From contig OZ038527.1 of assembly GCA_964036665.1 (NCBI GenBank), positions 24,761,901-24,825,900 of the forward strand: 64,000 bases of DNA, in the 5' to 3' direction. The notes beneath the pieces are model-generated. The model searched no databases, was not told the DNA's origin, and was given only the letters and a program-made list of their open reading frames with translations. The position numbers were made by a program, and so were the translations under genes. Each line of letters begins with the position of its first letter. Positions within the stretch are counted from its first letter, which is position 1. The DNA is from Gordius sp. MW1. Taxonomy: Eukaryota; Nematomorpha; Gordioida; Gordea; Gordiidae. Of this stretch, positions 1 through 10,539 are shown in pieces.

Positions 1-677
1 GCTGAGTTAGCCCTTGAAGATTGCTTCCCAGGTGTTTCTGTGAGAGGTATCTTATTTATCAATAACATATATTTAAATTAGGGTGTTTATTCCATTATTG
101 CCAAGCCCTTTTTCGAAGGCTTGGGCATGAAGGCATCAGAAGTTCTTACAACGAGAATGCCCATTTTAAAAAATTGGTAAAGCGGGCCCTTGCCCTTCCT
201 TTTTTAGAAGAGGGCGACGTTTTAAGTGTGTTTTACTCGCTTGCCAATGACCCACTTGTTCGGTCCAACGAAAAAAGGAGAAATTTTTTTGCTTACATTC
301 ATCATACCTGGGTTTGGTCAACAGCCACCTTTCCTTATAAGGTTTGGCAGAGGCATACTGTTATGGGACCCCGTACCAATAATCATCTTGAGGGGTTCCA
401 CAACAGCATAAAATGCCTTGTTGGCCAGGCCCATCCTGTTATATATGTTTTTATTGAATTTTTACGCAAAGTACAGTCAATGACTGACTTAAATTTATTA
501 CATATCTCGCAAGGGAAGCAAGTTTCCGCTCCCAACAAAAAATATGTAGATATTAATAATAATATAAATCGTTTGTTAAATTCTTATCGATCTAACGAGA
601 TCGATAAATTTGATTTTATTGACAGTGTATCCGTTTATATGTATTTACAATCTCACGAATCAATTACAACCATATAA
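1..677 (+). CDS. MULE transposase, C-terminal part (two exons, runs in from left edge)
   Basis: Join 1..46 and 82..677. The short intron begins GTATCT and ends TTAG, and the frame is kept across it. The protein carries the MULE-type hallmark GCLFH a few residues after ALEDCFPG, then a conserved C-terminal block with GPRTNNHLEGFHN, HPVIYVFIEFL and LLHISQGK. These blocks recur in the second MULE at 53903-54498, whose last exon is also exactly 596 bases, so the two are related copies. The catalytic N-terminal half lies outside the window. No frameshift or stop is seen in this part and the stop codon is at 675-677. Family membership is well supported; activity cannot be judged. Confidence 0.85.
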
Positions 678-690
678 ATAAAATTTATTT

Positions 691-860
691 CTAGTCTATA
701 TAAAATTCTCGTGTCACGGTGTGGTGTCCTCAACTCCAAAACGGCTGGACCGATTTAGATGGAAATTTCTGCGAATGATTGGTAGGTCTGAGCCTAGGTT
801 TTTAACTATATTCCAAATTTCTAAGTCATAAGACGGTCGAGTTATTTAGTTTTATATGTT
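691..860 (+). repeat. Helitron-like 5' end fragment
   Basis: The stretch CTATATAAAATTCTCGTG followed by TCACGGTG and CTCCAAAACGGCTGGACCGA resembles the 5' start and adjacent conserved block of non-autonomous Helitrons common in arthropods. No Rep/helicase frame and no clear 3' hairpin are present. Assigned by remembered family resemblance only. Confidence 0.4.
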
Positions 861-959
861 TTGACGTTTACTAAAATGTCACTCAAACGCCACCTCATGA
901 CGTATACTGCGTATCTATCGTGTTGCGAATGTATTCTTCCGCAAACAGATATTTTTTTA

Positions 960-1225
960 GTGAATTGAAACATAAAACATACAAATTTAAAGACTAAATT
1001 GAAACAAAAACAGAGAGAATTGAAACTATAAACATACAAATTTAAAGACTAAATTGCAACAAAAACAGAGAAATATTAAGTAAAATAAATATAAAACATA
1101 AAATTATATACATTTGTAGAACACGCAGACAATTTATTTCCAACAAATGATGGGATTTATAAAATTAAACACAAATTTAAAGACTAAATTGAAACAAAAA
1201 CAGAGAGAATTGAAACAGAATTTTT
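960..1225. repeat. A-rich direct repeats
   Basis: Three copies of a unit containing ACAAATTTAAAGACTAAATT, followed by GAAACAAAAACAGAG, occur near 983, 1036 and 1170. They are imperfect tandem copies with no coding potential. 1226-2094 is AT-rich sequence in which I see no gene. Confidence 0.6.
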
Positions 1226-2630
1226 CTACATTGTTATTTAGCTAATTAGGGACTAAGCCAAAGCAACGCTTGGCCCGAAAAATGGATCCCACATCGCCCC
1301 CATACGTGTGACATTTGTATCTTTTTATATAATACGTTCTTATAATGTTCATTGTTATTACATTTATGCAAGGTCGTGTCCCGAAATAAAAATTACATGC
1401 TTCTATGGCCATGAATGGCAGCTCATTAATTTTGTTGCCAGTTTTATTAGTTGAGTTTTTAATATTTTTTGGCAGCTAGTTTTTTTATAAATTTTTATAG
1501 TAAGGTGTGTTTTTCATCTTAATTATTAATCAGAATCTTTTTAATAAATATTGCCAATTCTATAGGTTTACGGAAATCAAATATCACTATCGTCAAGGAT
1601 CTATTTGTAAAAAGAAATTAATAAAATAATTTTCTGTAAAATAAATGTCCCTTACTTATAATGATTAGTCCTTGAAATAAAACTAAAAGATCATTTGATA
1701 ATGTTTATTTACAAACATAAACAATAAAATCTCAAAATACAATTTATATGCCCCGTAATAAGAAAAGATTCTCTAGATTTTTAATAAAACTTTAACAGAC
1801 TCAATATTTACAATTCTTAACCTTAACTACATTTTCAATTCAATCAAATATATCTAGGCCAATATAAATTTTTTATTATATACTAATTTAAATAGACTAA
1901 TACAATTAGAGTTAGGCAATTATTATTAAATTAATTTTTTATGCTAAAGATTTATAATATCCTTGCACCCTTTTTTTATATAATAACTTTTATACAAAAA
2001 TATTGTCTATTATTTCTTTATATCTTTATTTTTTATATATGTACCTAAATGCGGTACTATGAAACATTTGACTTTATAACGTTTGACCCGGATTCTTCAA
2101 TTTGTATATATAGCATATGTAAAGCTAAAGTAATGCTATAAAACGTTATACATTTTATATCTGTTGTAATTTATATCTTATATAACTAACATATAACAAT
2201 AATTAATGATATATATAAAATGAAGAGATATTATCACTTGTGCATATTCTATCTGTTGTAATATCTATGCGATTTAAATAACAGATATTAATAGTTAATG
2301 ATATATATATAAAATAAATAAATATTATCACTAGTGCATTTTATATCTGATATAACATCTATTTTATATAACTAACATATAATAAGTTAATTGTATATAT
2401 AAAATGAATAAATATTATCACTAATGTGTTTAATGTACAATATAGTATAAGTAAAATAAGCTTAATACAATAAAACATACTATTGTTACATTTAAATATA
2501 AATAGTGTGTAAAATATTGTATGAAAGTAGTTAAAAAAGTTAGGATGAATTTTTTATAGTTCTTGTTAGGTTATGTTTGATGTAGGAGTAACGTTATCAA
2601 GTGTTGATTCAGTCAGTATGTTTATTGGGC

Positions 2631-3425
2631 TGGTCACAAAAGCTGGTCCTATAAAATATATATAATTCACAATATATTTAAATACTTGAGAATGAGATCA
2701 TAGGTAAGTTTTGGGCAATTGTATGGCTGGTCACAGAGGCTGGTCCTATAAAAAATATATAATTCACAATATATTTAAATACTTTGGAATGTGAGAACAG
2801 GTAAGCTTTGGGCAATTGTATGGCTGGTCACAGAGACTGGCCCTATAAAATCTATATAATTCACAATATATTTAAATACTTTGGAATGTGAGAATAGGTA
2901 AGCTTTGGGCAATTGTATGGCTGGTCACAGAGGCTGGTCCTATAAAAATATATTATTCACAATAAATTTAAATACTTTGGAATGTGAGAATAGGTAAGCT
3001 TTGGACAATTGTATGGCTGGTCACAGAGGCTGGTCCTATTATATATAATTCACAATATATTTAAATACTTTGGAATATGAGAATAGGTAAGCTTTGGGCA
3101 ATTGTATGGCTGGTCACAGAGACTGGCCCTATAAAATCTATATAATTCACAATATATTTAAATACTTTGGAATGTGAGAATAGGTAAGCTTTGGACAATT
3201 GTATGGCTGGTCACAGAGACTGGCCCTATAAAATCTATATAATTCACAATATATTTAAATACTTTGGAATGTGAGAATAGGTAAGCTTTGGGCAATTGTA
3301 TGGCTGGTCACAGAGGCTGCTCCTATTATATATAATTCACAATATATTTAAATACTTTGGAATGTGAGAATAGGTAAGCTTTGGGCAGTTGTATGGCTGG
3401 TCACAGAGGCTGTTCCTTTAGATGG
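2631..3425. repeat. Tandem array, left arm, nine ~97-bp units
   Basis: TGGTCACA recurs at 2631, 2728, 2825, 2922, 3018, 3111, 3208, 3305 and 3398, giving a period of 93 to 97 bases. Each unit carries GGTAAGCTTTGGGCAATTG and a TATTTAAATACTTTGGAAT block. The inverted partner array is at 4440-5345. Confidence 0.9.
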
Positions 3426-3429
3426 GGGT

Positions 3430-3600
3430 GTTGATGCTGATAAAGAGCATTTACTATCATATTGATTTGTAAGGGAATTACAAGTGTAATTTCTACACTT
3501 GTAATATACTTTATGCTCAGTGTCATTAAGCTAAGCATATTCATGATTATTGTAAATTAAAATTCTTTTTTTCTGTCTTGAGAGTGTCCAGGAGATCATT
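3430..3600 (-). pseudogene. FLYWCH exon fragment, left arm of palindrome
   Basis: On the minus strand this mirrors 4254-4440, with the same start context (ATGATCTCC) and most of the same bases. It carries small indels and an in-frame stop after the conserved EYA region. It is the inverted partner of the plus-strand copy and is not expected to be translated. Confidence 0.65.
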
Positions 3601-4253
3601 ATTCTATTATAATTAAATCGAATGTATATGAATATGAAATGTTTGATTGGCAGCGAACCGAGTTATAAATTAACAATGAAAAATCATGCATATTAAATAT
3701 TTATGAAGGTTACTTTTTTCAATCCAATATTTGTTAATACTAATAATTTATATTATTATAAGGCGTTAATTTAATATACAAACAAAAAAAATTGATTATA
3801 AATTATCATAATTATATTTTTTAAATAAAATCCGAGTTTTTATGTCTTGTTTGTATAATTGGCAATCGAAGTTTTGACCCGAAGGGCATTTTACCGGTTG
3901 CACCAAAACGAAACATTCGAATGCCAAACTTCAATGCCAACCAGAGTTAAAATATTTTAAAATATCCGTTTATACAAACAAGACATAAAAACTCGGATTT
4001 TATTTAAAAAATAGAATTATGACAATTTATAATTTAAATTATTTATTATATAATATTATAATATAAATTTTTGTTTGTATATTAAATCAACGCCTTTTAA
4101 TAATATAAATTAATAGTATTAACAAAAATTGGATTAAAGAAAGTAACCTTCATAAAGATTTTAATATGCATGATTTTTCATTGTTTATAACTCGGTTCGC
4201 TACCAATAAAACATTTCATATTCATATACATTCTATTTAATTATAATATAATA

Positions 4254-4502
4254 ATGATCTCCTCGACACTCTCAAGACAGAAAACAAGAATCTTAATTTA
4301 TAATAATCATGAATATGCTCAGGTTGATGACACTGAGCATCAAGTATATTATAAGTGTAGAAATTACACTTGTAACCTTACAAATCAACATGATGGTAAA
4401 TGCTCTTTATCAGCATCAACACCCCCATCTAAAGGAACAGCCTCTGTGATCAGTTATACAATTGCCCAAAGCTTACCTATTGTCACATTCCAAAGTATTT
4501 AA
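4254..4502 (+). pseudogene. FLYWCH-type zinc-finger exon fragment, right arm of palindrome
   Basis: The open frame begins MISSTLSRQKTRILIYNNHE and continues with YAQVDDTEHQ, VYYKC and RNYTC. This pattern (hydrophobic-NN-HEY, then YYKC-x3-C) matches the FLYWCH fingers that start many MULE transposases, as in the copy at 55018-55213. No MULE catalytic core follows; the frame instead runs into the repeat array. It is a captured or leftover first exon rather than a gene. Confidence 0.65.
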
Positions 4503-5345
4503 ATATATTGTGAATTAAATATAACAGGACCAGCCTCTGTGATCAGCCATACAATTGCCCAAAGCTTACCTATTCTCACATTCCAAAGTAATATAATATA
4601 TTGTGAATTATATATTTTTTATAGGACCAACCTCTGTGACCAGCCAAACGATTTCCCAAAACTTACCTAGGATCTCATTCCCAAGTAATATAATATTTGT
4701 GAATTTTATATTTTTTATAGGACCAACCTCTGTGATCAGCTAAACAATTTCCCAAAACTTACCTATTATCTCATTCCCAAGTAATATAATATATTGTGAA
4801 TTTTATATTTTTTATAGGACCAACCTCTGTGACCAGCTAAACAATTTCTTAAAACTTACTTATTCTCACATTCCCAAGTAATATAATATATTGTGAATTT
4901 TATATATTTTATAGGCCCAACCTCTGTGACCAGCCAAACAATTTCCCAAAACTTACCTATGATCTCATTCTCAAGTAATATAATATATGGTGAATTTTAT
5001 ATTTTTTATATGACCAACCTCTGTGACCAGCCAAACAATTTCCCAAAACTTACCTAGGATCTCATTCCCAAGTAATATAATATTTGTGAATTTTATATTT
5101 TTTATAGGACCAACCTCTGTGACCAGCTAAACAATTTCCCAAAACTTACTTATGATCTCATTCCCAAGTAATACAATATATTGTGAATTTTATATTTTTT
5201 ATAGGACCAACCTCTGTGACCAGCTAAACAATTTCCCAAAACTTACCTATTCTCACATTCCCAAGTAATATAATATATTGTGAATTTTATATTTTTTATA
5301 GGACCAACCTCTGTGACCAGTTAAACAATTTCCCAAAACTTACCT
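4440..5345. repeat. Tandem array, right arm, about ten ~95-bp units
   Basis: Units contain GACCAACCTCTGTGACCAGC and TTCCCAAAACTTACCTA, with a block resembling ATAATATATTGTGAATTTTA. They are the inverse of the left-arm units. Right-arm units resemble each other more than their left-arm partners, for example in sharing GGACCAACCTCTG, which suggests local homogenisation. Confidence 0.88.
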
Positions 5346-5384
5346 AATTGTACATTAAACAAAGTAATAATATTTATTCATTTT

Positions 5385-5699
5385 ATATAATCATTAACTA
5401 TTATAATCTGTTATTTAAATAAGATAGATATTACAATAGATATAAAGTGCACTATTCATAATATTTATTCATTTTATATATATCATTAACTATTATAATA
5501 TGTTATTTAAATAAGATAGATATTATAATAGATATAAAGTGCACTATTCATAATAAATTTTTATTTTATATATATCATTAATTATTATAATCTGTTATTT
5601 AAATAAGATAAATATTACAATAGATATAAAGTGCACTATTCATAATATTTATTCATTTTATATATATCATTAACTATTATAATCTGTTATTTAAATAAG
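5385..5699. repeat. Outer tandem repeats of palindrome (~95 bp)
   Basis: Successive units read ATCATTAACTATTATAATCT, TTATTTAAATAAGATAGATA and ATAGATATAAAGTGCACTAT. The last unit is split by the solo LTR and resumes at 6327. Confidence 0.75.
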
Positions 5700-6321
5700 T
5701 GTGGCATACGTGTATACCACGTTACCTTATCTTAGTATACTACGTTTTAATGTCCGCGGTTTACTTTGATCTTACTTAGATTTATTTTATTAATATTAAT
5801 GTAAAAGGGTTAAAGAACGGTTCTGCAATCCTTATAATTAAAAAAAGGAATTGGTTAAAGGAAGGCACTCTTACCGCGGGTTAACCCAGACGCGGAAGTG
5901 ACTAAGTTTCTTTGACGCTGTCTTTTTAATTACTTTTTATTTTTATTTCCCGTCTGAAGATTTCCCGTACAGCGCTCGTTCAATAAAGCCCATTACCCTG
6001 GGAAGATTCAACAGCTTTAAAAACGCGATCTCACATCAGTATTTTAGTCCTTGTAAATTAATTCTTGTAAATTTTCCCCAATGTTTGTACTTGTCCCAAA
6101 CCTTGGTAATTATCTCCAACCCCTACGTTTACCCCCATTGATTGTAATTTTCCCTTCGCAAAACATTTTAATTGTATATCCCCCTTTTATTGTTGTACAT
6201 AATTATTCGTATAAATTATTACGTCTGTAGTTAGTTATTCGCGTTAATAAAGTTAATTCGAGTTTTTCTTGGTAAAATCTTTTTACTTACATCGCTACCT
6301 CGCCTTCCGCCAGCCATTACA
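5700..6321 (+). mobile_element. Solo LTR (622 bp) with 5-bp target duplication
   Basis: The element begins TGTGGCATACG and ends GCCATTACA, giving TG...CA ends. It is flanked on both sides by ATAAG (5695-5699 and 6322-6326). The flanking AT repeat rejoins cleanly when it is removed. An AATAAAG near 6248 could be the polyadenylation signal. There is no internal region, so it is a solo LTR left by recombination. The superfamily (gypsy, BEL or copia) cannot be told from the LTR alone. Confidence 0.88.
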
Positions 6322-6646
6322 ATAAGATCGAGATTACAATAGATATAAAGTGCACTATTATTTATTCATATATATATATCATTAACTATTATAATCTGTT
6401 ATTTAAATAGGATAGATTTTACAACCCATACAAAATGTATTATAATATCACATTAAATATAATAATAAAAGTTTTATAGCATTACTCTAACTTTACTTAT
6501 GCTATATATACACATTAAACCAATTGTTAATAATAAATTTTATTAATTATTAACTATTGTCATTATTAACAGTTAAATCTAATTTATTTGTTACAATATA
6601 ATTAAAATATATTAAAATATCCATATGTTTATATGTACATTAAATA

Positions 6647-6893
6647 CGTATCGGTGCATTCGACCAAAGTTTAACTGACCAAATATCTATGAATGTCTAT
6701 GAACGTCTATGAATATTTAATGAAAATGCTCCTTGAGAGGGGTTTACAGAGACGAAAACGTTAGGGTTAGTGTTTTAGGTCGGGGTTTTAGGTTAGGGTT
6801 TGGGTTAGGATTAGATGCACACATTTTAATCGACAAATGCATTTTCGTAGACATTTATTTGTTATTTGCTTTTTGGTCAATTGCAACTGAATC
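6647..6893 (+). mobile_element. 247-bp TIR element with telomere-like interior, copy 1
   Basis: It starts CGTATCGGTGCATTCGACCA and ends TGGTCAATTGCAACTGAATC; the ends are imperfect inverted repeats. It is flanked by CATTAAATA at 6638-6646 and 6894-6902, a 9-bp target duplication. Inside are GTTAGGGTTAG, TTTTAGGTTAGGG and GGGTTAGGATTAG. The inverted copy at 56515-56761 is also exactly 247 bp. The interior gives a short open frame (6733-6918) that I take as chance. Confidence 0.82.
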
Positions 6894-6949
6894 CATTAAA
6901 TATTTCATACGATTTTAATTTCTGATTCACGCATACAAAAATTTTTATG

Positions 6950-9565
6950 ATGCGTTTAATCACATCACATATTGGATATTCCATTCAACTATACTTATCT
7001 GGATATTCCAATACATTCAACACATATTAATTATTCATCCATCTGCTAATTAACTTGGATCATCGTTGCTTTAATATCCTGGTTCATATTTAATTTCGCT
7101 GTTATTTGATTTTTGTCCTTTTTGTTTATTTTAAATAAAATAAAGAATTCCACACATATTTTCTTCACAAAACCATTAGCACCATCTATATTGTATCTTT
7201 TTTAGGATATAAATATGTTATTATTGTATTTGACTAACAGAGATCTACACATAATGACTTTGTGATTAACGTGATTAAAAATAATTTTGATAAGAGAGTT
7301 TTTCACTAAGCAATATTTTGTTTTTTTTATTTCAAGGTCGTTTAGATTAGTGATGCGGAAGAACCGAGAATAACCTCCGTAGACGAGACGAGAATTTCAA
7401 AAATTGAGGCAAGTTTGAGACGGGAATTTTCACGACGAGACGAGAATTTAAGGTGTTAAATTAAATGACGTTGAAAATGATATGATGATCCAAATTAATG
7501 ATTTGCAATTAATCTGTTGGATTTTTTTCTAATTGTTTAATACATCAAAAGCTTCTTTTTTTAATCTTTAAATATATAAGGAAGATAAAAATTAGTATTT
7601 TTAACATTAGTTTAAAATGTTGACGCCATTATGAATGTCTACAGATGGCATTTAGCTGTGAATAATAATGAAGTGTAATGGCAAACTTCTTAATCTCTTA
7701 GCTAATCATTATTTACCTATAATTTATTAGAATTTTATTTTAATAGGTATAGTTGGATTTTAAGATCTCTAAGAAGTTAACACGGGGGCCACAATACAAA
7801 ATCTAATAAAGAACTAATTGATTACATATTATGGCATTAACATATAGTTTATAAATTCAAGAAAACTGGAAAATATAGATGTTGACCCTACGCATGGAAA
7901 TATTAATTAAATGGTCTTATTATTTCTTTTATAATAACTTTAGGTCCCACTTTTTCGATGCAAAAGAAGCTATTTATATGTTGGATTATCAATCCAGGCT
8001 CTTAACGTAATTTTATATCTCTTAATTGTAACCTAAATACTATTTATTTAATTAATTCTAAGTCTACCATAAAACTAATCATTAATAAAGTGTAAGTAAA
8101 AAGATTGTCAACAAGTCAGACCTCTCCAAATGAAAATGGGAATCATGTTCAAAAAAACGACAGTTCATAATACTGACAGCCTAACAAATTAGACATTAAA
8201 TCTAAAATTAAAATTAGCGAAAAATATATGAACATATGTTTAAACAAATAATTGTATATAATACTATACATAGAATTATATATAAGCAATTATTACATAT
8301 TTAATATAATATATTATACACTAAATTATATAATTAATACATACAAATTATTTGGTATAGGGTGGTATATAATTAAGTGTATATAATAAAATATAATTAT
8401 TTAAAAGCAATTCATACATACTTAATATATTAAATACTAAATTATATAATTAGAAAATACAAATTAGTTTGTTATAGGGTAGTATATAGTTAATATAATA
8501 AAATATATGTAATTATATAAAAGCAATTTATAAATACTTAATATATTCAATACTAGATTATATAATTAATAAATACAAGTTAGTCTGGTAAAGGATGGTA
8601 TATAATTAAGTGTATATAATAAAATATATGTAGTAATATAAAAGCAATTTATACATACTCAATATATTAAATACTAAATTATATAATTAACTAATACACG
8701 TAGTTTGGTATAGAGTGGTGTATAATTAAGCAATATATAATAAATTTATTATATAAAGGATATCATCTGAGTGCTATCTCATGCCTTTAGATTCTTGTTT
8801 ACAAGTTGATTAATGGAATAATTAGAATGATAATTGATATATAATCTCAGCTTAAACATATAAGAGATTTGCTAAAGTTTTTTTTGTACTTTAATAGAAA
8901 ACATATTAAATTTTAAAAGGGCAATCTCTTCAGCCATTAGATTAAATAGAAATTATACATACAATTTATGATGCTATATAACTTAATTAGATCCTTAAAG
9001 ATTGTAAAGGGATCATTACTAAATATGATTAGTATCAATGTGCATGTGATTAGATAAGCTTTTGTATTTAGTTTTTGCTATTTTAAAGCAAATTTATTTA
9101 TACCTGAATCACTAACTATATCTATTTTATTTTTATCCACCTCAACTAATGTTTACATTGATGTACTGTTATATTGATATATAAGATGATTGATGGATAA
9201 AACTCTTACCCCAATTTTTACAATACTTACAAAAGAGCCTAGAAAAAAATGCTTTCTTGTTTTAAAAAGATCTAATTAGAAAATGTTATAGCTGGTTGTG
9301 AAAATCTGGTAACTATTAATAACTTTTTAAGAATGTGAATAATTTTATTTTTTACCAAACTTAATTTCAAGAAATATCAATAAGCTTAGACTTTATAGCA
9401 TTTCAAACTTTAAACTCTTATCTCAGCCCAGTATTTTGTGCAATCTTTTGCCACAGATTTTAAATTAAAAGTTTCACATTTAACAAGTTGTACTTTTGCA
9501 AATCCTTTAAAACTTTCATATGTCTATGCTCTATATTGCTACTTAACAACATACATTGTAGCCTT
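6950..9565. other. AT-rich intergenic stretch
   Basis: No exon with splice signals and protein-like content was found on either strand. A GAGACGAGAATTT-type repeat lies at about 7378-7450 and looks like transposon debris. The tandem block at 8210-8760 is listed separately. Confidence 0.5.
8210..8760. repeat. AT-rich tandem repeat, ~four units of ~125 bp
   Basis: TATATAATTAAGTGTATATA, ATACTAAATTATATAATTA and TTTGGTATAGGGTGGTATAT recur near 8340, 8465, 8585 and 8705. Confidence 0.7.
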
Positions 9566-10308
9566 TTATTTGGTATTTTGACTTGTCATATATAGGTATG
9601 AGGAGTAATACAAGATTAATCCTCCTTTTTGGGGCCTAAGATATTCTGGGGAAGCCACTAGGTTAATAAATATAAATTAGTTGAATCTTAGATATAAATA
9701 CATATTTTGTGAAGATAATGAAATAAATAAAAAAAACTAGGTAGTATAAATATCAAAAAATACCTCTGTCTATTTGATTGGTAACATCCATAATTTGTGG
9801 ATTATCAGTAGGTATGAAATGGCTTATTTGTGTATTAGGAGTGGCCACACTTTGCTGGTCTAAAAAAATATTACAAAAATTAAACAAAACAATACTTTGT
9901 GGCTGTTCTTGCCTCTAAAACTCTAGGCAGTATTCTTGGATAGTTGGTTGAAACACTTATTGACTGGCTTCTTAGTGTATTATGACTAGCAATCTGCTGA
10001 TCTAAAAAAAGATTTGAACAAATTCAGCAATACAATACTTTGTGGCTGTTCTTGCCTAACTAAAACTGTAGGCAGTATTCTCGGATAGTTGGTTGAAACA
10101 CCTAATGACTGGCTTCTTAGTGTATTATGACTGGCAATCTGCTGATCTAAAAAAAGATTAGAACAAATGCAGCAATACAATACTTTGTGGCTGTCCCTGC
10201 ACAATTAAGGCTCGAAGCAGCAGTTGATTAGATGCAGAGATAGATAGGTGATCATTCTGGCCTATATAATATAAATTTGAAAATAAATGAAATTGCACTT
10301 GTAGGCAT
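9566..10308 (-). CDS. Orphan small protein gene with tandemly duplicated phase-1 exons
   Basis: Proposed exons on the minus strand: 10299..10308, 10184..10261, 10039..10146, (9896..10001), 9764..9859, 9566..9657. Every used junction is phase 1 and every acceptor is preceded by an AG after a T-rich tract, several with TTTTTTTAG. Skipping the bracketed exon gives 384 bases and a 127-residue protein rich in Q, N, S and T. Exons 10039-10146 and 9896-10001 are near-identical duplicates encoding QQIASHNTLRSQS. The second has lost two bases and would break the frame if included. Exon 9764-9859 starts with a related QQSVATPNTQIS. No signal peptide, membrane segment or known domain is visible. The gene starts 231 bp from the DESI-PUL gene, in the opposite direction. 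No function is proposed. The model rests on splice logic alone. Confidence 0.45.
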
Positions 10309-10539
10309 GAATAATAAATGAAAATATTGATTACACTTTGTGATATGGTAAAATTTTAAAATAAACGTTAAAATCAACGTTATAGTGATTGGTTGTTTAC
10401 TTAAGATATGTGACATATTATATAAATTTCGATTGCGAAATTGTCTATGAATTTGATTGGTTGTCAGTATTATGAACGGTCGTTATTTTGAACAGAAGCG
10501 GAAAATGGTACTAAAAGTGTTATAAAATATATTTATCAT
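10309..10539. promoter_or_regulatory. Divergent (shared) promoter between orphan gene and DESI-PUL gene
   Basis: This 231-bp gap separates two oppositely directed start codons. It contains two inverted CCAAT boxes, GTGATTGGTTG (ATTGG at 10388-10392) and TTGATTGGTTG (ATTGG at 10456-10460), 68 bp apart. Paired CCAAT boxes are typical NF-Y sites in bidirectional promoters. No TATA box stands out from the AT-rich background. Confidence 0.45.

Larger units (their letters stand above)
2095..6949. mobile_element. Fold-back (palindromic) MULE-like element carrying FLYWCH exon fragments
   Basis: The left part (about 2095-3860) and right part (about 3960-6640) are inverted copies around a short loop near 3870-3950. 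From outside in, each arm holds AT-rich repeats, an array of ~95-bp units, and a FLYWCH-coding fragment. The outer left end (2095-2540) matches 52549-52895 in the same orientation. The outer right end (about 6400-6640 and 6902-6949) matches 52208-52440 inverted, so this element and the MULE next to VPS41 share terminal repeats. A solo LTR (5700-6321) and a 247-bp element (6647-6893) are inserted in the right arm. There is no transposase of its own, so it would need one in trans. The exact left boundary is uncertain. Confidence 0.7.

Noticed and set aside
2631-5345. Regular repeats first considered as a CRISPR-like or satellite array
   Set aside because: Units are continuous tandem copies without spacers, in inverted arms, in a eukaryotic genome with introns.
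6733-6918. Open frame shared with 56439-56675 that looked like a conserved small protein
   Set aside because: It is conserved because both lie in copies of the same 247-bp element, and much of it is encoded by telomere-like repeats.
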